Assembly (NCBI RefSeq): GCF_005403045.1
Contig: NZ_BJCL01000013.1
Coordinates: forward strand, 62,001 to 126,000
From: Pseudaquabacterium pictum
GTDB taxonomy: Bacteria; Pseudomonadota; Gammaproteobacteria; Burkholderiales; Burkholderiaceae_C
Direction of reading: 5' to 3'
DNA length: 64,000 bases
Under the pieces are notes generated by a model, which had not been told where the DNA came from, did no database searches, and saw only the letters and a program-made list of their open reading frames with translations. Position numbers and translations under genes: made by a program. How positions within the stretch are numbered: position 1 is the stretch's first letter; every line of letters starts with the position of its first letter. This document shows positions 44,401 through 52,879 of the stretch, in pieces.

Positions 44401-47373
44401 GGCGAGGACCGTAACCTCAACGTTTCATACCTCATTTCAAGCACAACGGTACTGCGGCCAACCGCTCCGGGCATCACCTACGACCTGGGCAGCGGCATCG
44501 CCGCCTTCGACGGCATCAACACCGTGGCCGGCAGGTCTGCCATGACGGCCAATGGCGCACTGCGTGCCGCCTGGCCCACGCCGAACCTGACCGACTCGCT
44601 CACCGTGCGCGCGCATGGCCGCCTGGCAGGCAATGTGGGACCCAGCATGGAACTGCATGTGGACGGTGTGATCGTGGCGCGTGCCGAAGTACGCGCCACC
44701 GAGCCCACAGACCACACGTTCGCCGTGCCGACACTTCTGCCCGGCACCAGGATCGATGTCGTATTGACCAACCATGCCGTGGTCGCGGGGGTTGACCGCA
44801 ACCTGGTCGTCGACTACCTGATTGCGGGCAAGACCTTCATGCTGCCCACCGCCCCGGGGAACAGCTATGACATTGGCACCGGTGCAGCGGCCTTCGACGG
44901 CCAGGACGTTCGCCCCGGCCAGCGAACGCTGAACAGCAACGCCGCGCTGCGCATGCAGTGGGCACAACCCAACATCACCGACCACCTGATCGTGCGCGCC
45001 CATGGTCAACTTGCTGGCAGTGCGGGGCCGGTGATGCAGGTGTGGGTGGACGGCGTGGCCGTGAGCAGTGTCGAGGTGCGCAGCACCACCCCCGCCGACT
45101 ACATCATGCCCGTGCCCCCGTTGAAGGCAGGCAGCAGGATCGACGTTGCCTACACCAACGACGCTGTGGTGAATGGTGCAGATCGCAACCTGAACGTTGC
45201 CTATCTGCTGGCTGGCTCGACGTACATGTTGACGACCTCACCACTGGTGCAGTATGACCTGGGCCTGGGCGCGGCTGCGTTCGACGGGCTCAACGTACTG
45301 GCCGGACAACCGGGCATGGCCTTGAATGGCGCACTGCGCCTGATCTGGCCCGCGGCCAACATCCAAGACAGCCTGCTGGTGCGCGCCAGCAGCACTTTGG
45401 CAGCCGGCGTGGGTGCGTTGATGCAGGTGCGGGTGGACGGGGTGATCGTGGGCACGGTGGAGGTGCGCAGCAGCACACCGGCCGACCATATGTTCACCGT
45501 GCCGCGCTTGACAGCAGGCAGCCGCATTGATGTGGCATTCCTGAACAACGCCGTCATCAACGGTGAAGACCGCAACTTGTTCGTGCAGTACCTGAAGGTC
45601 GGCAATAACACCCTGATGCCCACGGCCCCGAGCGTGACACGTGACTATGGCGTGGGCGAAGCGGCGTTCGACAGCAACGACACCACCGCAGGCGACAGCA
45701 CGCTCTACAGCAGCGGGGCCCTGCGCTTCACCGTGCCTGCGCTGCCGGCAACCGATGCCACGCTGACAGCACAGTACGCCGCCGCTCGCTTCCTGCAGCA
45801 GGCCACCTTCGGGCCCACCGCAGCCGAAGTGCAACGCTTGAGCACACTGCCCCTGAGCACGTGGCTGGCAGAGCAGATGGCCATGCCCGCGCAACCCGAC
45901 TTTGTGCGCTACGTTCAGGGCAAGTTCGACCTGGGCGATGACTACCGGCCCAAAGGCAAGAACTACAGCATTGCCTGGCCAGCCCAGCGCTTCTGGGCGA
46001 CTGCCGCCAACGGTCCCGACCAGCTTCGCAAGCGGGTGGCGTTTGCACTGCACCAAATCCTGATGGTGTCGCAGGCCGACTCGAACTTGCATGAGCATAG
46101 CCGTGCCTATGCCAGTTACCTGGACATTTTGAACCAGCATGCCTTCGGCAACTACCGCAACCTGCTGGAAGCAGTGTCCCTGAGCCCGGCCATGGGCATC
46201 TATCTGTCGCACATGCGCAATCGCAGGGAAGACCCGATCTCTGGCCGCCTGCCCGACGAGAACTTTGCGCGTGAACTGATGCAGTTGTTCACGATCGGTC
46301 TGCACGAGTTGAACAGCGACGGCAGCCCCAGGCTAGACAGCAGCGGCCAGCCCATCGAAACCTACGACAACCAGGATGTGATGGCACTGGCCAAGGTGTT
46401 CACCGGGTTCAGCTGGGCGTTTCCGGATGCACAGCTGACCGACCCTGCATTCCGCTGGGGCCGGCCAGACTACCTTACCGCAGCCGACCAGCGCGTCGAT
46501 GTGCTGCCGATGAAGGCCTACCCTGGCCAGCATTCCGCGGCCGAGAAGCGCTTGTTTTCAGGCAAGCCCCATGCCATGGTGATACCTGCCAACAGCACTG
46601 CACAGGACAGCGTTCGCCTGGCACTGGATGCCTTGTTCATGCACCCCAACGTGGGCCCGTTCATCGGCCGCCAGCTGATCCAGCGGCTGGTGACCAGCCA
46701 CCCCAGTGCAGGCTACGTGGCGCGGGTGGCTGCCGCGTTCAACAACAACGGTGCGGGCGTGCGCGGCGACATGGCAGCCGTGGTGCGCGCCGTTCTGCTG
46801 GACGCGGAGGCCCGCAACCCACCGGCGGATGCGATCGGCAAACTGCGTGAACCGGTGCTGCGAGTGACGCAATGGATGCGCGGCATGGACGCGAAGTCGC
46901 AGTCCGGCCAGTACCTGATGGCCATGGAACTGGCCAACCAGGGCCAGCGTGCCTTGTATGCACCTTCGGTGTTCGGCTACTTCAGGCCCGGATTCGTGCC
47001 GCCCAACAGCGCCTTCTCAGGCAACAGCATCACCGTGCCCGAACTGCAGATCGTCAACGAGTCCACCACCGCCCACTGGGTCAACCTGGCGCTGGCCATG
47101 GCCAGCGGCGGCCTGGGGCAGAGTGACACCGGAAGGGACGTGAGCAGCAACCTGGAACCCTTGGTTGCGCTGGCGACGGCAGGCAACATCGACGCCCTGA
47201 TTGAACGGCTGAATCTGCTGATGATGGCAGGGCGCATGAGCCCGGGTCTGCGGCAGGATCTGCTGGACGCCATTGCCGACATCCGCGGCACGACGGCAAG
47301 CAGCCATCTGAACCGGGCCCGCGTGGCACTCTTCCTGACCATGGCTTCGCCTGAATACCTGGTGCAACGCTGA
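41449..47373 (+). CDS. Giant lipoprotein: eleven CBM60-like modules plus DUF1800
   Basis: A 1974-residue exported protein. The lipobox LLAC (Cys 24) is followed by a short linker. Eleven tandem modules then start near residues 63, 192, 321, 428, 557, 664, 793, 922, 1051, 1180 and 1309. Each has TVRA..LAGGVGP.MQV.VDG, a DVV.TN core, DRNL and usually YDVG...AFDG, resembling CBM60 calcium-dependent carbohydrate-binding modules. The period is 129 residues except the third and fifth (107). A DUF1800 domain fills about 1440-1974. The start follows the lipobox logic; the frame is open 55 codons upstream. It overlaps the next gene (TGATG). Modules 1-2 and 6-7 are near-identical. Confidence 0.88.
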   Translation: MITLAQRAARLVCTAVVSCSLLACGGGNEPDQSTLVQRDSAATAGMKQALAVADSNEAPGTILTVRAHGRLAGGVGPIMEVLVDGVRIGTTEVRDTQPTDFRFASPALRPGAKVDVVFTNNALVGTEDRDLIVTQVTSASTYSLPTDPGVVYDVGKDAEAFDGINASAGRINMSSSGALRFTWPEPNLTAQITVRASASLADNTGALMSLRVNGVTIGPVEVRSTTPADHTFTVPAFSQGSRIDVVYSNDATINGLDRNLNVHYLRAGTTVLLPSAAGVLYDLGEGTAAFDGANTSPGQATLHSNGALRAAWAAANMTDTLTVRASGVAAGDVWPLMQVVADGILLGSTEVRSTEPADFRFAALPLRPGAQIQVLLANPGSASGVSRSLNVSYAISGTTVLRPGDAGVTANASGAAGAWPAPNLTDMLTVRAKGTVAANVGAIMQVLVDGIMVGTTEVRNTDFADFSFPALPMQPGRKVDVVFTNNEFVGGVDRDLFVAYLTTANTAVRPTDPGVTYDVGKGSKAFDGLDLSHHRGAMFHSGALRFTWPQANITSTLTVRASGTAAGNVAPIMQLWVDGILVSSTQVTATYLTDHAMLSPVLKPGSKVELLLANPGTVNGVQRALVTTYAMAGNTVLQQADSSSTTGGVELRGTWPSANLTSTLTVRAHGRLAGGVGPIMEVLVDGVRIGTTEVRDTQPTDFQFASPALRPGAKVDVVFTNNALVGTEDRDLIVTQVTSASTYSLPTDPGVVYDVGKDAEAFDGINASAGRINMPSSGALRFTWPEPNLTAQITVRASASLADNTGALMSLRVNGVTIGPVEVRSTTPADHTFTVPAFSQGSRIDVVYSNDATINGLDRNLNVHYLRAGTTVLLPSAAGVLYDLGEGTAAFDGANTSPGQATLHSNGALRAAWPAANMTDTLTVRASASLAAGIGAVMQVRVDGVVLGTTEVKSTTPADYSFATLPITADSQVDLVYTNDAVINGEDRNLNVSYLISSTTVLRPTAPGITYDLGSGIAAFDGINTVAGRSAMTANGALRAAWPTPNLTDSLTVRAHGRLAGNVGPSMELHVDGVIVARAEVRATEPTDHTFAVPTLLPGTRIDVVLTNHAVVAGVDRNLVVDYLIAGKTFMLPTAPGNSYDIGTGAAAFDGQDVRPGQRTLNSNAALRMQWAQPNITDHLIVRAHGQLAGSAGPVMQVWVDGVAVSSVEVRSTTPADYIMPVPPLKAGSRIDVAYTNDAVVNGADRNLNVAYLLAGSTYMLTTSPLVQYDLGLGAAAFDGLNVLAGQPGMALNGALRLIWPAANIQDSLLVRASSTLAAGVGALMQVRVDGVIVGTVEVRSSTPADHMFTVPRLTAGSRIDVAFLNNAVINGEDRNLFVQYLKVGNNTLMPTAPSVTRDYGVGEAAFDSNDTTAGDSTLYSSGALRFTVPALPATDATLTAQYAAARFLQQATFGPTAAEVQRLSTLPLSTWLAEQMAMPAQPDFVRYVQGKFDLGDDYRPKGKNYSIAWPAQRFWATAANGPDQLRKRVAFALHQILMVSQADSNLHEHSRAYASYLDILNQHAFGNYRNLLEAVSLSPAMGIYLSHMRNRREDPISGRLPDENFARELMQLFTIGLHELNSDGSPRLDSSGQPIETYDNQDVMALAKVFTGFSWAFPDAQLTDPAFRWGRPDYLTAADQRVDVLPMKAYPGQHSAAEKRLFSGKPHAMVIPANSTAQDSVRLALDALFMHPNVGPFIGRQLIQRLVTSHPSAGYVARVAAAFNNNGAGVRGDMAAVVRAVLLDAEARNPPADAIGKLREPVLRVTQWMRGMDAKSQSGQYLMAMELANQGQRALYAPSVFGYFRPGFVPPNSAFSGNSITVPELQIVNESTTAHWVNLALAMASGGLGQSDTGRDVSSNLEPLVALATAGNIDALIERLNLLMMAGRMSPGLRQDLLDAIADIRGTTASSHLNRARVALFLTMASPEYLVQR
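41634..42427 (+). repeat. Internal duplication, copy 1 (CBM60-like modules 1-2)
   Basis: A 794-base stretch repeated 1803 bases downstream at 43437-44230. Line-by-line comparison shows five base differences, far fewer than between any other modules. The duplication is in frame (601 codons apart) and points to recent recombination or gene conversion. Confidence 0.95.
43437..44230 (+). repeat. Internal duplication, copy 2 (CBM60-like modules 6-7)
   Basis: Second copy of the 794-base repeat, with five differences from 41634-42427. Sequence similarity drops abruptly at both ends, within modules rather than at their borders, which fits homologous exchange. Confidence 0.95.
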
Positions 47374-48800
47374 TGACGACCTCAACCCATTCACGCCGAC
47401 ACTTCTTGCGTGCGGCAAGCGGCCTGGCCGCAGCCGCCGGGCTGCGCGGCGGCGCGCCCCTGGCCACCGGCCTAGCGGGCATGGCCGCCATGGCAGCCCA
47501 GAGCAGCCAGGCAGCCGACCTGTCTGGCCCCTACCGCGCGCTGGTGTGCCTCTTCATGCACGGCGGCAACGACAGCCACAACTGGGTGGTGCCCACCGAC
47601 ACCACGGGCTACGCAGATTACGCCAGGGCGCGCCAGGAACTGGCCTGGCCAGCACACAAGCTGCTGCCCATCAGCGTGAGCGGCCAGGCTGCCGGCCGCA
47701 GCTTTGGCATGCCTGAAGAACTGGCACCGCTGCGCCGATGGTACGAAGCCGGCCAGGCTGCCATCGTCGCGAACGTGGGCCCGTTGGTGCGCCCGATCAC
47801 AAAACCGGAATATGCCGCCGGCATGGGCTTGCCCGCCAAGTTGTTCTCGCACAACGATCAGGCATCGACCTGGCAGAGCCTGTCGCCCGAAGGCGCACGG
47901 TCGGGCTGGGGTGGGCGCCTGGGCGACATCTTGATGTCGGCCAATGCCTACCCGGTGTTCACCGCAGTGTCGGCAACAGGCAACGCCGTGTTCCTATCGG
48001 GCAGCCAGGTCACCCAGTACCAAGTTGGCGTGGAGGGGCCGGTGGCGCCATCCGGCGTCAGCAGCACCAGCGTCTTCGGATCGGCCACGGCACCGGCCGC
48101 ACTGCGGCGCATGCTGGCCAACGTGGGCACCAGCCCATTGCAGGCCGAGTACGTGCGCATTCTGCAGCGCGGCATGTCAGCCAACACCATCCTGCAGACT
48201 GCATTGCCCGGCGTGAGCGTGCCGCCCATCCCTGCCACCACCATTCCATTTGGCACGGGCGGCAGCTACAAGCTGGACGAGGACGACCTGACCAAGCAGT
48301 TGCGCATGGTGGCGCAAATGGTTGCCGCGGGGCAGACGCTGGGCATGCGCCGCCAGGTGTTCATGGTGTCGATCGGCGGGTTCGACAGCCATGCGAACCA
48401 GATGCGCGACCAGCCGGCACTGATGGCCCGCGTGGCCAACGCCATCGACTACTTCCTGACCAGCATGGGCAGCCTGGGGATGTTGAACAACGTTGCCTTG
48501 TTCACCGCGTCAGACTTCGGCCGTGCGCTGCTGAGCAATGGCGACGGCAGCGACCACGGCTGGGGCAGCCACCACTTCGTGGCGGGCGGCATGGTGGCGG
48601 GGCGCAACATCCATGGCCGGTTTCCAAGCACCGCCCTGGGTGGCACCGACGACATTGGGTCCGGCCGCCTGCTGCCATCGCAATCGGTCACACAAATGGC
48701 TGCACCGTTGGGCCGCTGGATGGGCTTGTCATCGTCTGACTTGGCAACTGTGCTGCCAGGCATTGCAAACTTCGACGCAAACGCGCTCCGCTTTCTGTAG
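47373..48800 (+). CDS. DUF1501 protein, Tat-type signal, partner of the giant DUF1800 protein
   Basis: A 475-residue paralogue of the DUF1501 protein at 37153, identical in length. The N-terminus SRRHFLRAASG is a good twin-arginine signal. Conserved blocks are VCLFMHGGNDSHNWVVPTD, LFSHNDQASTWQS, GGFDSHANQMRDQ and ASDFGRA...DHGWGSHHFVAGG. The ATG overlaps the stop of the giant gene by one base, so the pair is translationally coupled. Tat export suggests it folds, perhaps with metal, before crossing the inner membrane. Confidence 0.9.
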   Translation: MTTSTHSRRHFLRAASGLAAAAGLRGGAPLATGLAGMAAMAAQSSQAADLSGPYRALVCLFMHGGNDSHNWVVPTDTTGYADYARARQELAWPAHKLLPISVSGQAAGRSFGMPEELAPLRRWYEAGQAAIVANVGPLVRPITKPEYAAGMGLPAKLFSHNDQASTWQSLSPEGARSGWGGRLGDILMSANAYPVFTAVSATGNAVFLSGSQVTQYQVGVEGPVAPSGVSSTSVFGSATAPAALRRMLANVGTSPLQAEYVRILQRGMSANTILQTALPGVSVPPIPATTIPFGTGGSYKLDEDDLTKQLRMVAQMVAAGQTLGMRRQVFMVSIGGFDSHANQMRDQPALMARVANAIDYFLTSMGSLGMLNNVALFTASDFGRALLSNGDGSDHGWGSHHFVAGGMVAGRNIHGRFPSTALGGTDDIGSGRLLPSQSVTQMAAPLGRWMGLSSSDLATVLPGIANFDANALRFL

Positions 48801-49097
48801 CCCCGTCTCTATGCCGCGTGCACGGCGGGTGGATTGGCCGGCTGGGTGCATGCAGCGCCCATTGCGCAAGTGCGCGTCGCTCTCGGCGAGCCCGCCTAAG
48901 CCTGTGGCTCTCAGCAATCTCGTTGCTGGTGCAGACACGTCGACGCTGCTCGCAGAGGGATGCTGTCAAGGCGCAGAGCCCGCCCCCGAGTCAGCCTGCT
49001 GTTCAACACGGTAGCTTTCAGCACTGCGGCAACGCCAGTGGACAACAAGCGAAGCTGAAGCCGCGTCATGATCGTCCCTTAACATCGCCGATGAATG

Positions 49098-49124
49098 GCA
49101 GGATTTGGGTGGTCCAAATCCTGC
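49098..49124. promoter_or_regulatory. 11-bp inverted repeat just upstream of algD
   Basis: GCAGGATTTGG and CCAAATCCTGC form a perfect 11-base stem with a five-base loop (gtggt), ending 25 bases before the algD ATG. It lacks a T-run, so an operator or a leader hairpin is more likely than a terminator. Confidence 0.6.
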
Positions 49125-49125
49125 T
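49110..49125 (+). promoter_or_regulatory. Candidate sigma-54 promoter of algD
   Basis: TGG-N10-GC: GG at 49111-49112 and GC at 49123-49124 have the exact -24/-12 spacing, with flanking T, the C and A of the -24 block, and TGCT at -12. Predicted initiation is near 49136, leaving a 14-base leader. It overlaps the right arm of the inverted repeat. Confidence 0.45.
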
Positions 49126-49149
49126 TAGTTTGCACAGATTGGTGAAATC

Positions 49150-50460
49150 ATGAAAATCAGTATCTTCGGCCTCGGTTATGTAGGCGCCGTCTCGGCAGGC
49201 TGTCTGGCGTCAGATGGACACACGGTCATCGGAGTCGATCCGAACGCGACCAAAGTGGATCTGATCAACAGCGGCGTGACACCCATCATCGAGAAAGACA
49301 TCGGCGGAATGATTGAGCATGCCGTCAAAGCTGGCACGCTACGGGCGACTGTCTCGGTGAAGGATGCTGTCCTGGCGACAGACCTATCATTGATCTGCGT
49401 CGGAACACCATCGCAACTCAATGGCAACCTTGACCTTTCTTACGTGAGGCGTGTCTGCGAGGAGATCGGGGCAGCCATGCGCGACAAGGAGGGCTTTCAC
49501 GTGGTTGTGGCACGATCAACGATGCTGCCAGGATCCATGCGCAACCTGGTGATCCCCACCTTGGAACAAGCGTCCGGTAAGACTGCGGGTGTTGATTTCG
49601 GCGTCTGCAACAACCCCGAGTTCTTGCGTGAAGGTACGGCTGTATACGACTACTACCATCCGCCCAAGACAGTGATCGGTGAAACCGATAGCCAGGCCGG
49701 GCAACGGCTGGTGGATCTATATGCATCCCTCGATGCCCCGATGATTCGCACGACCGTCGAGGTTGCGGAGATGGTGAAGTATGCCGATAACAATTGGCAC
49801 GCTGTCAAGGTCGCCTTTGCCAACGAAATCGGCAACATCTGCAAGGCCGTCGGGATCGACGGCCACCAGGTGATGGACATCTTCTGCCAAGACACCAAGC
49901 TCAATCTGTCGGCCTATTACATGAAACCGGGGTTTGCGTTCGGTGGATCGTGTCTGCCCAAGGATGTGCGCGCGCTGACCTACAAGGCCCGGAGCATGGA
50001 CCTGGATTTGCCCTTGTTGAATGCCGTGCTGCCATCGAACGCGAGGCAAGTTCAGCGCGCCATCGAGATGGTCACCAGCAAGGGCCACCGCAAGGTCGGC
50101 GTTTTGGGCTTCGCCTTCAAGGCGGGCACCGACGACCTGCGCGAATCACCCATGGTCGATGTCATCGAGCACCTGATCGGCAAGGGCTTCGACCTGCGCC
50201 TGTTCGACCGCAACGTCAACATGGCGGCGCTGACTGGTGCCAACCGCGACTACATCCTCAACCACATCCCGCACATCTCGAAGTTGATGGTGAACTCGGT
50301 GGAAGAGGTGATGGCGTTTGCCGACACGGTCGTCATCGGCAACGGCGCAGCGGAATTCAAGGCCGCGGCATTGAACCCGCGCGATGGCCAATGTGTCGTC
50401 GACTATGTGCGCATTGCCGATCGCACGAGCGGCCCCGCTTACGATGGAATCTGCTGGTGA
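49150..50460 (+). CDS. algD: GDP-mannose 6-dehydrogenase
   Basis: Oxidises GDP-mannose to GDP-mannuronic acid, the committed step of mannuronate-containing polymers. The 436-residue length equals that of Pseudomonas AlgD, and the catalytic cysteine falls at the same position, C268 in GGSCLPKD. GLGYVGAVSAGCLASDGH at residues 7-24 is the NAD motif, with NNPEFLREG and FAFKAGTDDLRESP downstream. It is preferred over UDP-glucose dehydrogenase because of these AlgD-specific blocks. The first half is less GC-rich than the surrounding genes. The stop overlaps the following GTG start (GTGA). Confidence 0.93.
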   Translation: MKISIFGLGYVGAVSAGCLASDGHTVIGVDPNATKVDLINSGVTPIIEKDIGGMIEHAVKAGTLRATVSVKDAVLATDLSLICVGTPSQLNGNLDLSYVRRVCEEIGAAMRDKEGFHVVVARSTMLPGSMRNLVIPTLEQASGKTAGVDFGVCNNPEFLREGTAVYDYYHPPKTVIGETDSQAGQRLVDLYASLDAPMIRTTVEVAEMVKYADNNWHAVKVAFANEIGNICKAVGIDGHQVMDIFCQDTKLNLSAYYMKPGFAFGGSCLPKDVRALTYKARSMDLDLPLLNAVLPSNARQVQRAIEMVTSKGHRKVGVLGFAFKAGTDDLRESPMVDVIEHLIGKGFDLRLFDRNVNMAALTGANRDYILNHIPHISKLMVNSVEEVMAFADTVVIGNGAAEFKAAALNPRDGQCVVDYVRIADRTSGPAYDGICW

Positions 50461-51674
50461 CTGAGCTCGTCGAAACGCAACGGCCGGCGCATGGCCGGCG
50501 TGTGCTGATCCTGGTTGAAAACCTGCCGTCGCCGTTTGACCGCCGAGTCTGGCAAGAGGCCACAACGCTGGTAGCCCATGGCTACCAAGTGTCGATCATC
50601 TGCCCCACCGGCAAGGGCTACGAACTGCCGTACGAGCTAATCGACTCGATTCACATCTACCGGTACAACCTGCCCAACGAGGGCGAGGGTGCGCTGGGGT
50701 ACCTGCTGGAATATTCTGCTGCCCTGTGGCACACCTTCCGGCTGGCGTACAAGGTGCGGCGGGAGCGAGGCTTCGATGTGATCCAGGCCTGCAACCCGCC
50801 TGATCTGCTGTTCCTGGTGGGAGGTTTTTTCAAGCGTTTCTATGGCAGCCGCTTCGTGTTTGACCACCACGACATCAATCCCGAACTGTACGAAGCCAAG
50901 TTCGGCCGGCGCGACCTATTGTGGAAGCTGATGGTTTGGCTGGAGCGTCAGACATTCCGCACCGCTGATGTGTCGATTGCCACCAATGAGTCATACCGGC
51001 AGATTGCGCTTGAGCGGGGCGGCATGCGCGCCGACCGCGTGTTTGTTGTACGCAGCGGGCCGAAGCTTGATCGCCTGAAGATTCAACCACCCAAGCCGGA
51101 ACTGAAGCGGGGCAGACGCTTCCTTGTCGGCTATGTCGGGGTGATGGGCAAGCAGGAAGGCATAGATTACCTGCTGCGGGCGGCACGGCACATCGTGCAT
51201 GAACTGAAACGCGATGATGTCCACTTCGGGCTTGTGGGCGGCGGCACCTCGCTTGAAGAGATGCAGCAGTTGGCGGGGCAACTAGGACTGGCCGATCACG
51301 TCACTTTCACGGGGCGGGTGCCGGACGCGGAGTTGTTGGACATGCTTAACACCGCTGACGTCTGCGTCAACCCCGATGTGGCCAACGACATGAACGACAA
51401 ATCGACCATGAACAAGATCATGGAGTACATGGCCCTGGGCAAACCGATCGTGCAGTTCGACTTGGCAGAGGGCCGCTTTTCTGCCCAGGAAGCCTCGCTC
51501 TATGCAGCGCGCAATGATGCCGTTGACATGGCACACAAGATCGTAGCGTTGCTGGACGATCCGGAACGGCGCCTGCACATGGGGCAATTCGGGCGCAACC
51601 GCGTGGAACACGAACTGGAATGGCGCTATGAGGTGCCAAAGCTATTGCGCGCCTACGAAACGCTGTGGACCTGA
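50457..51674 (+). CDS. Family 4 glycosyltransferase
   Basis: A 405-residue GT-B fold glycosyltransferase. The N-terminal LVENLPSPFDRRVWQEA motif is common in exopolysaccharide GT4 enzymes. The C-terminal donor domain has VGYVGVMGKQEGIDYLL and the ExxxxxE-like DKSTMNKIMEYMALGKPIV. The start is a GTG at 50457 overlapping the algD stop; the frame is open far upstream but that is antisense-like. It may transfer the mannuronate made by AlgD or another sugar onto the lipid-linked unit; specificity is unknown. Confidence 0.9.
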   Translation: MTELVETQRPAHGRRVLILVENLPSPFDRRVWQEATTLVAHGYQVSIICPTGKGYELPYELIDSIHIYRYNLPNEGEGALGYLLEYSAALWHTFRLAYKVRRERGFDVIQACNPPDLLFLVGGFFKRFYGSRFVFDHHDINPELYEAKFGRRDLLWKLMVWLERQTFRTADVSIATNESYRQIALERGGMRADRVFVVRSGPKLDRLKIQPPKPELKRGRRFLVGYVGVMGKQEGIDYLLRAARHIVHELKRDDVHFGLVGGGTSLEEMQQLAGQLGLADHVTFTGRVPDAELLDMLNTADVCVNPDVANDMNDKSTMNKIMEYMALGKPIVQFDLAEGRFSAQEASLYAARNDAVDMAHKIVALLDDPERRLHMGQFGRNRVEHELEWRYEVPKLLRAYETLWT

Positions 51675-51676
51675 CG

Positions 51677-52840
51677 ATGGCTGCACCGAAGGCGCCGGCG
51701 CTGGCACACAAGCCTTCCCAAGACGCGACGGAACGACGCCCGCATGGGGCCATTTGGGCTCAACAGGGCCCAGCCCTGCTGCTGGCGCTGGTGCTTGGCG
51801 GCCAGGCATTGCCTGCGCTCGCCAACAATTTCAAGCTGCCCTACGAAGTGGCGGCCATGCGTGCGATGCCGGTTGATCCGTCCGTGCGCCCTCGGCCTTG
51901 TCCGGACTTGGTGAATCCGCCATTCCAACTGCAGCATGGCTCGCGCTACAAGCGGGGAGACGGCTCGATTTCCCAGGTCGACCCGCAGTTGGCCGCCGCC
52001 GAAATCGAGGCCACGCGGCCGGTTCGCCAGTTCAACCGCATCATTGCGGACATGGCCAGCATCTCGCTGAAGGCGCCGCAGTTTGCGACTGCTGCCATGG
52101 AGTGCGTTGTTCGGCATCTCGACCACTGGGCCAGCGGAAGGGCCTATCTGGGAGAGAACTCCAACCAGGGCGAGTACGAGAAGAAGTGGGGATCCATCAC
52201 CTACGCACTGGCCTACATCGAGAGCCGGCAGGCAGCGACACCGGCACAACGCACCCGCATCGAGGCCTGGCTGTCACGCATGGGGCACGATGTGCATGCG
52301 TTCTACAGTCGGCCGGCCATCTGGGGGCTGAACAGCCGCAACAACAACCATGCCTACTGGGCTGCACTGTCTTGTGCTGCCGTCGGCATGGCGAGCAATG
52401 ACCAGGAGTTGTTCCACTGGGGGATGTCTCGCTTCGTCGCGGCGCTGGACGACATCGACCCGTCCGGCCATCTTCCGCTGGAACTGCGCCGCGGGCCACG
52501 CGCGTTGGAGTACCACGCCTTCGCACTCGGACCCTTGCTGCTGCTGGCGGCGATTGCAAAGGCCAATGCGGTCACCGTGCCTGCGCCTGGTCTGGCGGCC
52601 TTGCACCGCCTGGCCGACAGCGTGCGGGCCGGCATGTTGGATCCGGATGTGTTCACCAGGCTCACTGGCCAGAAGCAGACGATCGTGAAACCGCGCCCTG
52701 CGGAGTGGGCCTGGGCTGAACTCGCCTTGCATATTTGGCCAGACAGCACGCTGGATCGCCAGATCGCAAAAGATAGGCCGTACTTTCATATTTGGCTTGG
52801 AGGAGATCTGAGCATAAGATATGCAAATCGGCCCCGATAG
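51677..52840 (+). CDS. algL: Alginate lyase (polysaccharide lyase family 5)
   Basis: A 387-residue AlgL-type mannuronate lyase of the periplasm. The four catalytic residues known for Pseudomonas aeruginosa AlgL (N201, H202, R249, Y256) correspond here to N224, H225, R272 and Y279, all shifted by exactly 23. An N-terminal hydrophobic signal segment (LLLALVLGGQALPALA) follows a 35-residue hydrophilic leader, longer than usual. The ATG at 51677 is chosen; a GTG at 51665 is possible. It probably trims or clears polymannuronate during export. Confidence 0.93.
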   Translation: MAAPKAPALAHKPSQDATERRPHGAIWAQQGPALLLALVLGGQALPALANNFKLPYEVAAMRAMPVDPSVRPRPCPDLVNPPFQLQHGSRYKRGDGSISQVDPQLAAAEIEATRPVRQFNRIIADMASISLKAPQFATAAMECVVRHLDHWASGRAYLGENSNQGEYEKKWGSITYALAYIESRQAATPAQRTRIEAWLSRMGHDVHAFYSRPAIWGLNSRNNNHAYWAALSCAAVGMASNDQELFHWGMSRFVAALDDIDPSGHLPLELRRGPRALEYHAFALGPLLLLAAIAKANAVTVPAPGLAALHRLADSVRAGMLDPDVFTRLTGQKQTIVKPRPAEWAWAELALHIWPDSTLDRQIAKDRPYFHIWLGGDLSIRYANRPR

Positions 52841-52879
52841 TGCATCAAACCAGACCAAAACCAACAGAAATATAATTTA

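Larger units (their letters stand above)
48801..49149. other. 349-base gap upstream of algD
   Basis: No gene seen. Most of it lacks recognisable signals. The last 60 bases hold an 11-bp inverted repeat and a sigma-54-like promoter, described separately. GC content falls from here into algD. Confidence 0.5.

Noticed and set aside
41634-45730. Regular repeats that could be taken for a CRISPR or satellite array
   Set aside because: The period is 387 bases, fully in frame, and encodes protein modules; there are no short repeats with spacers.
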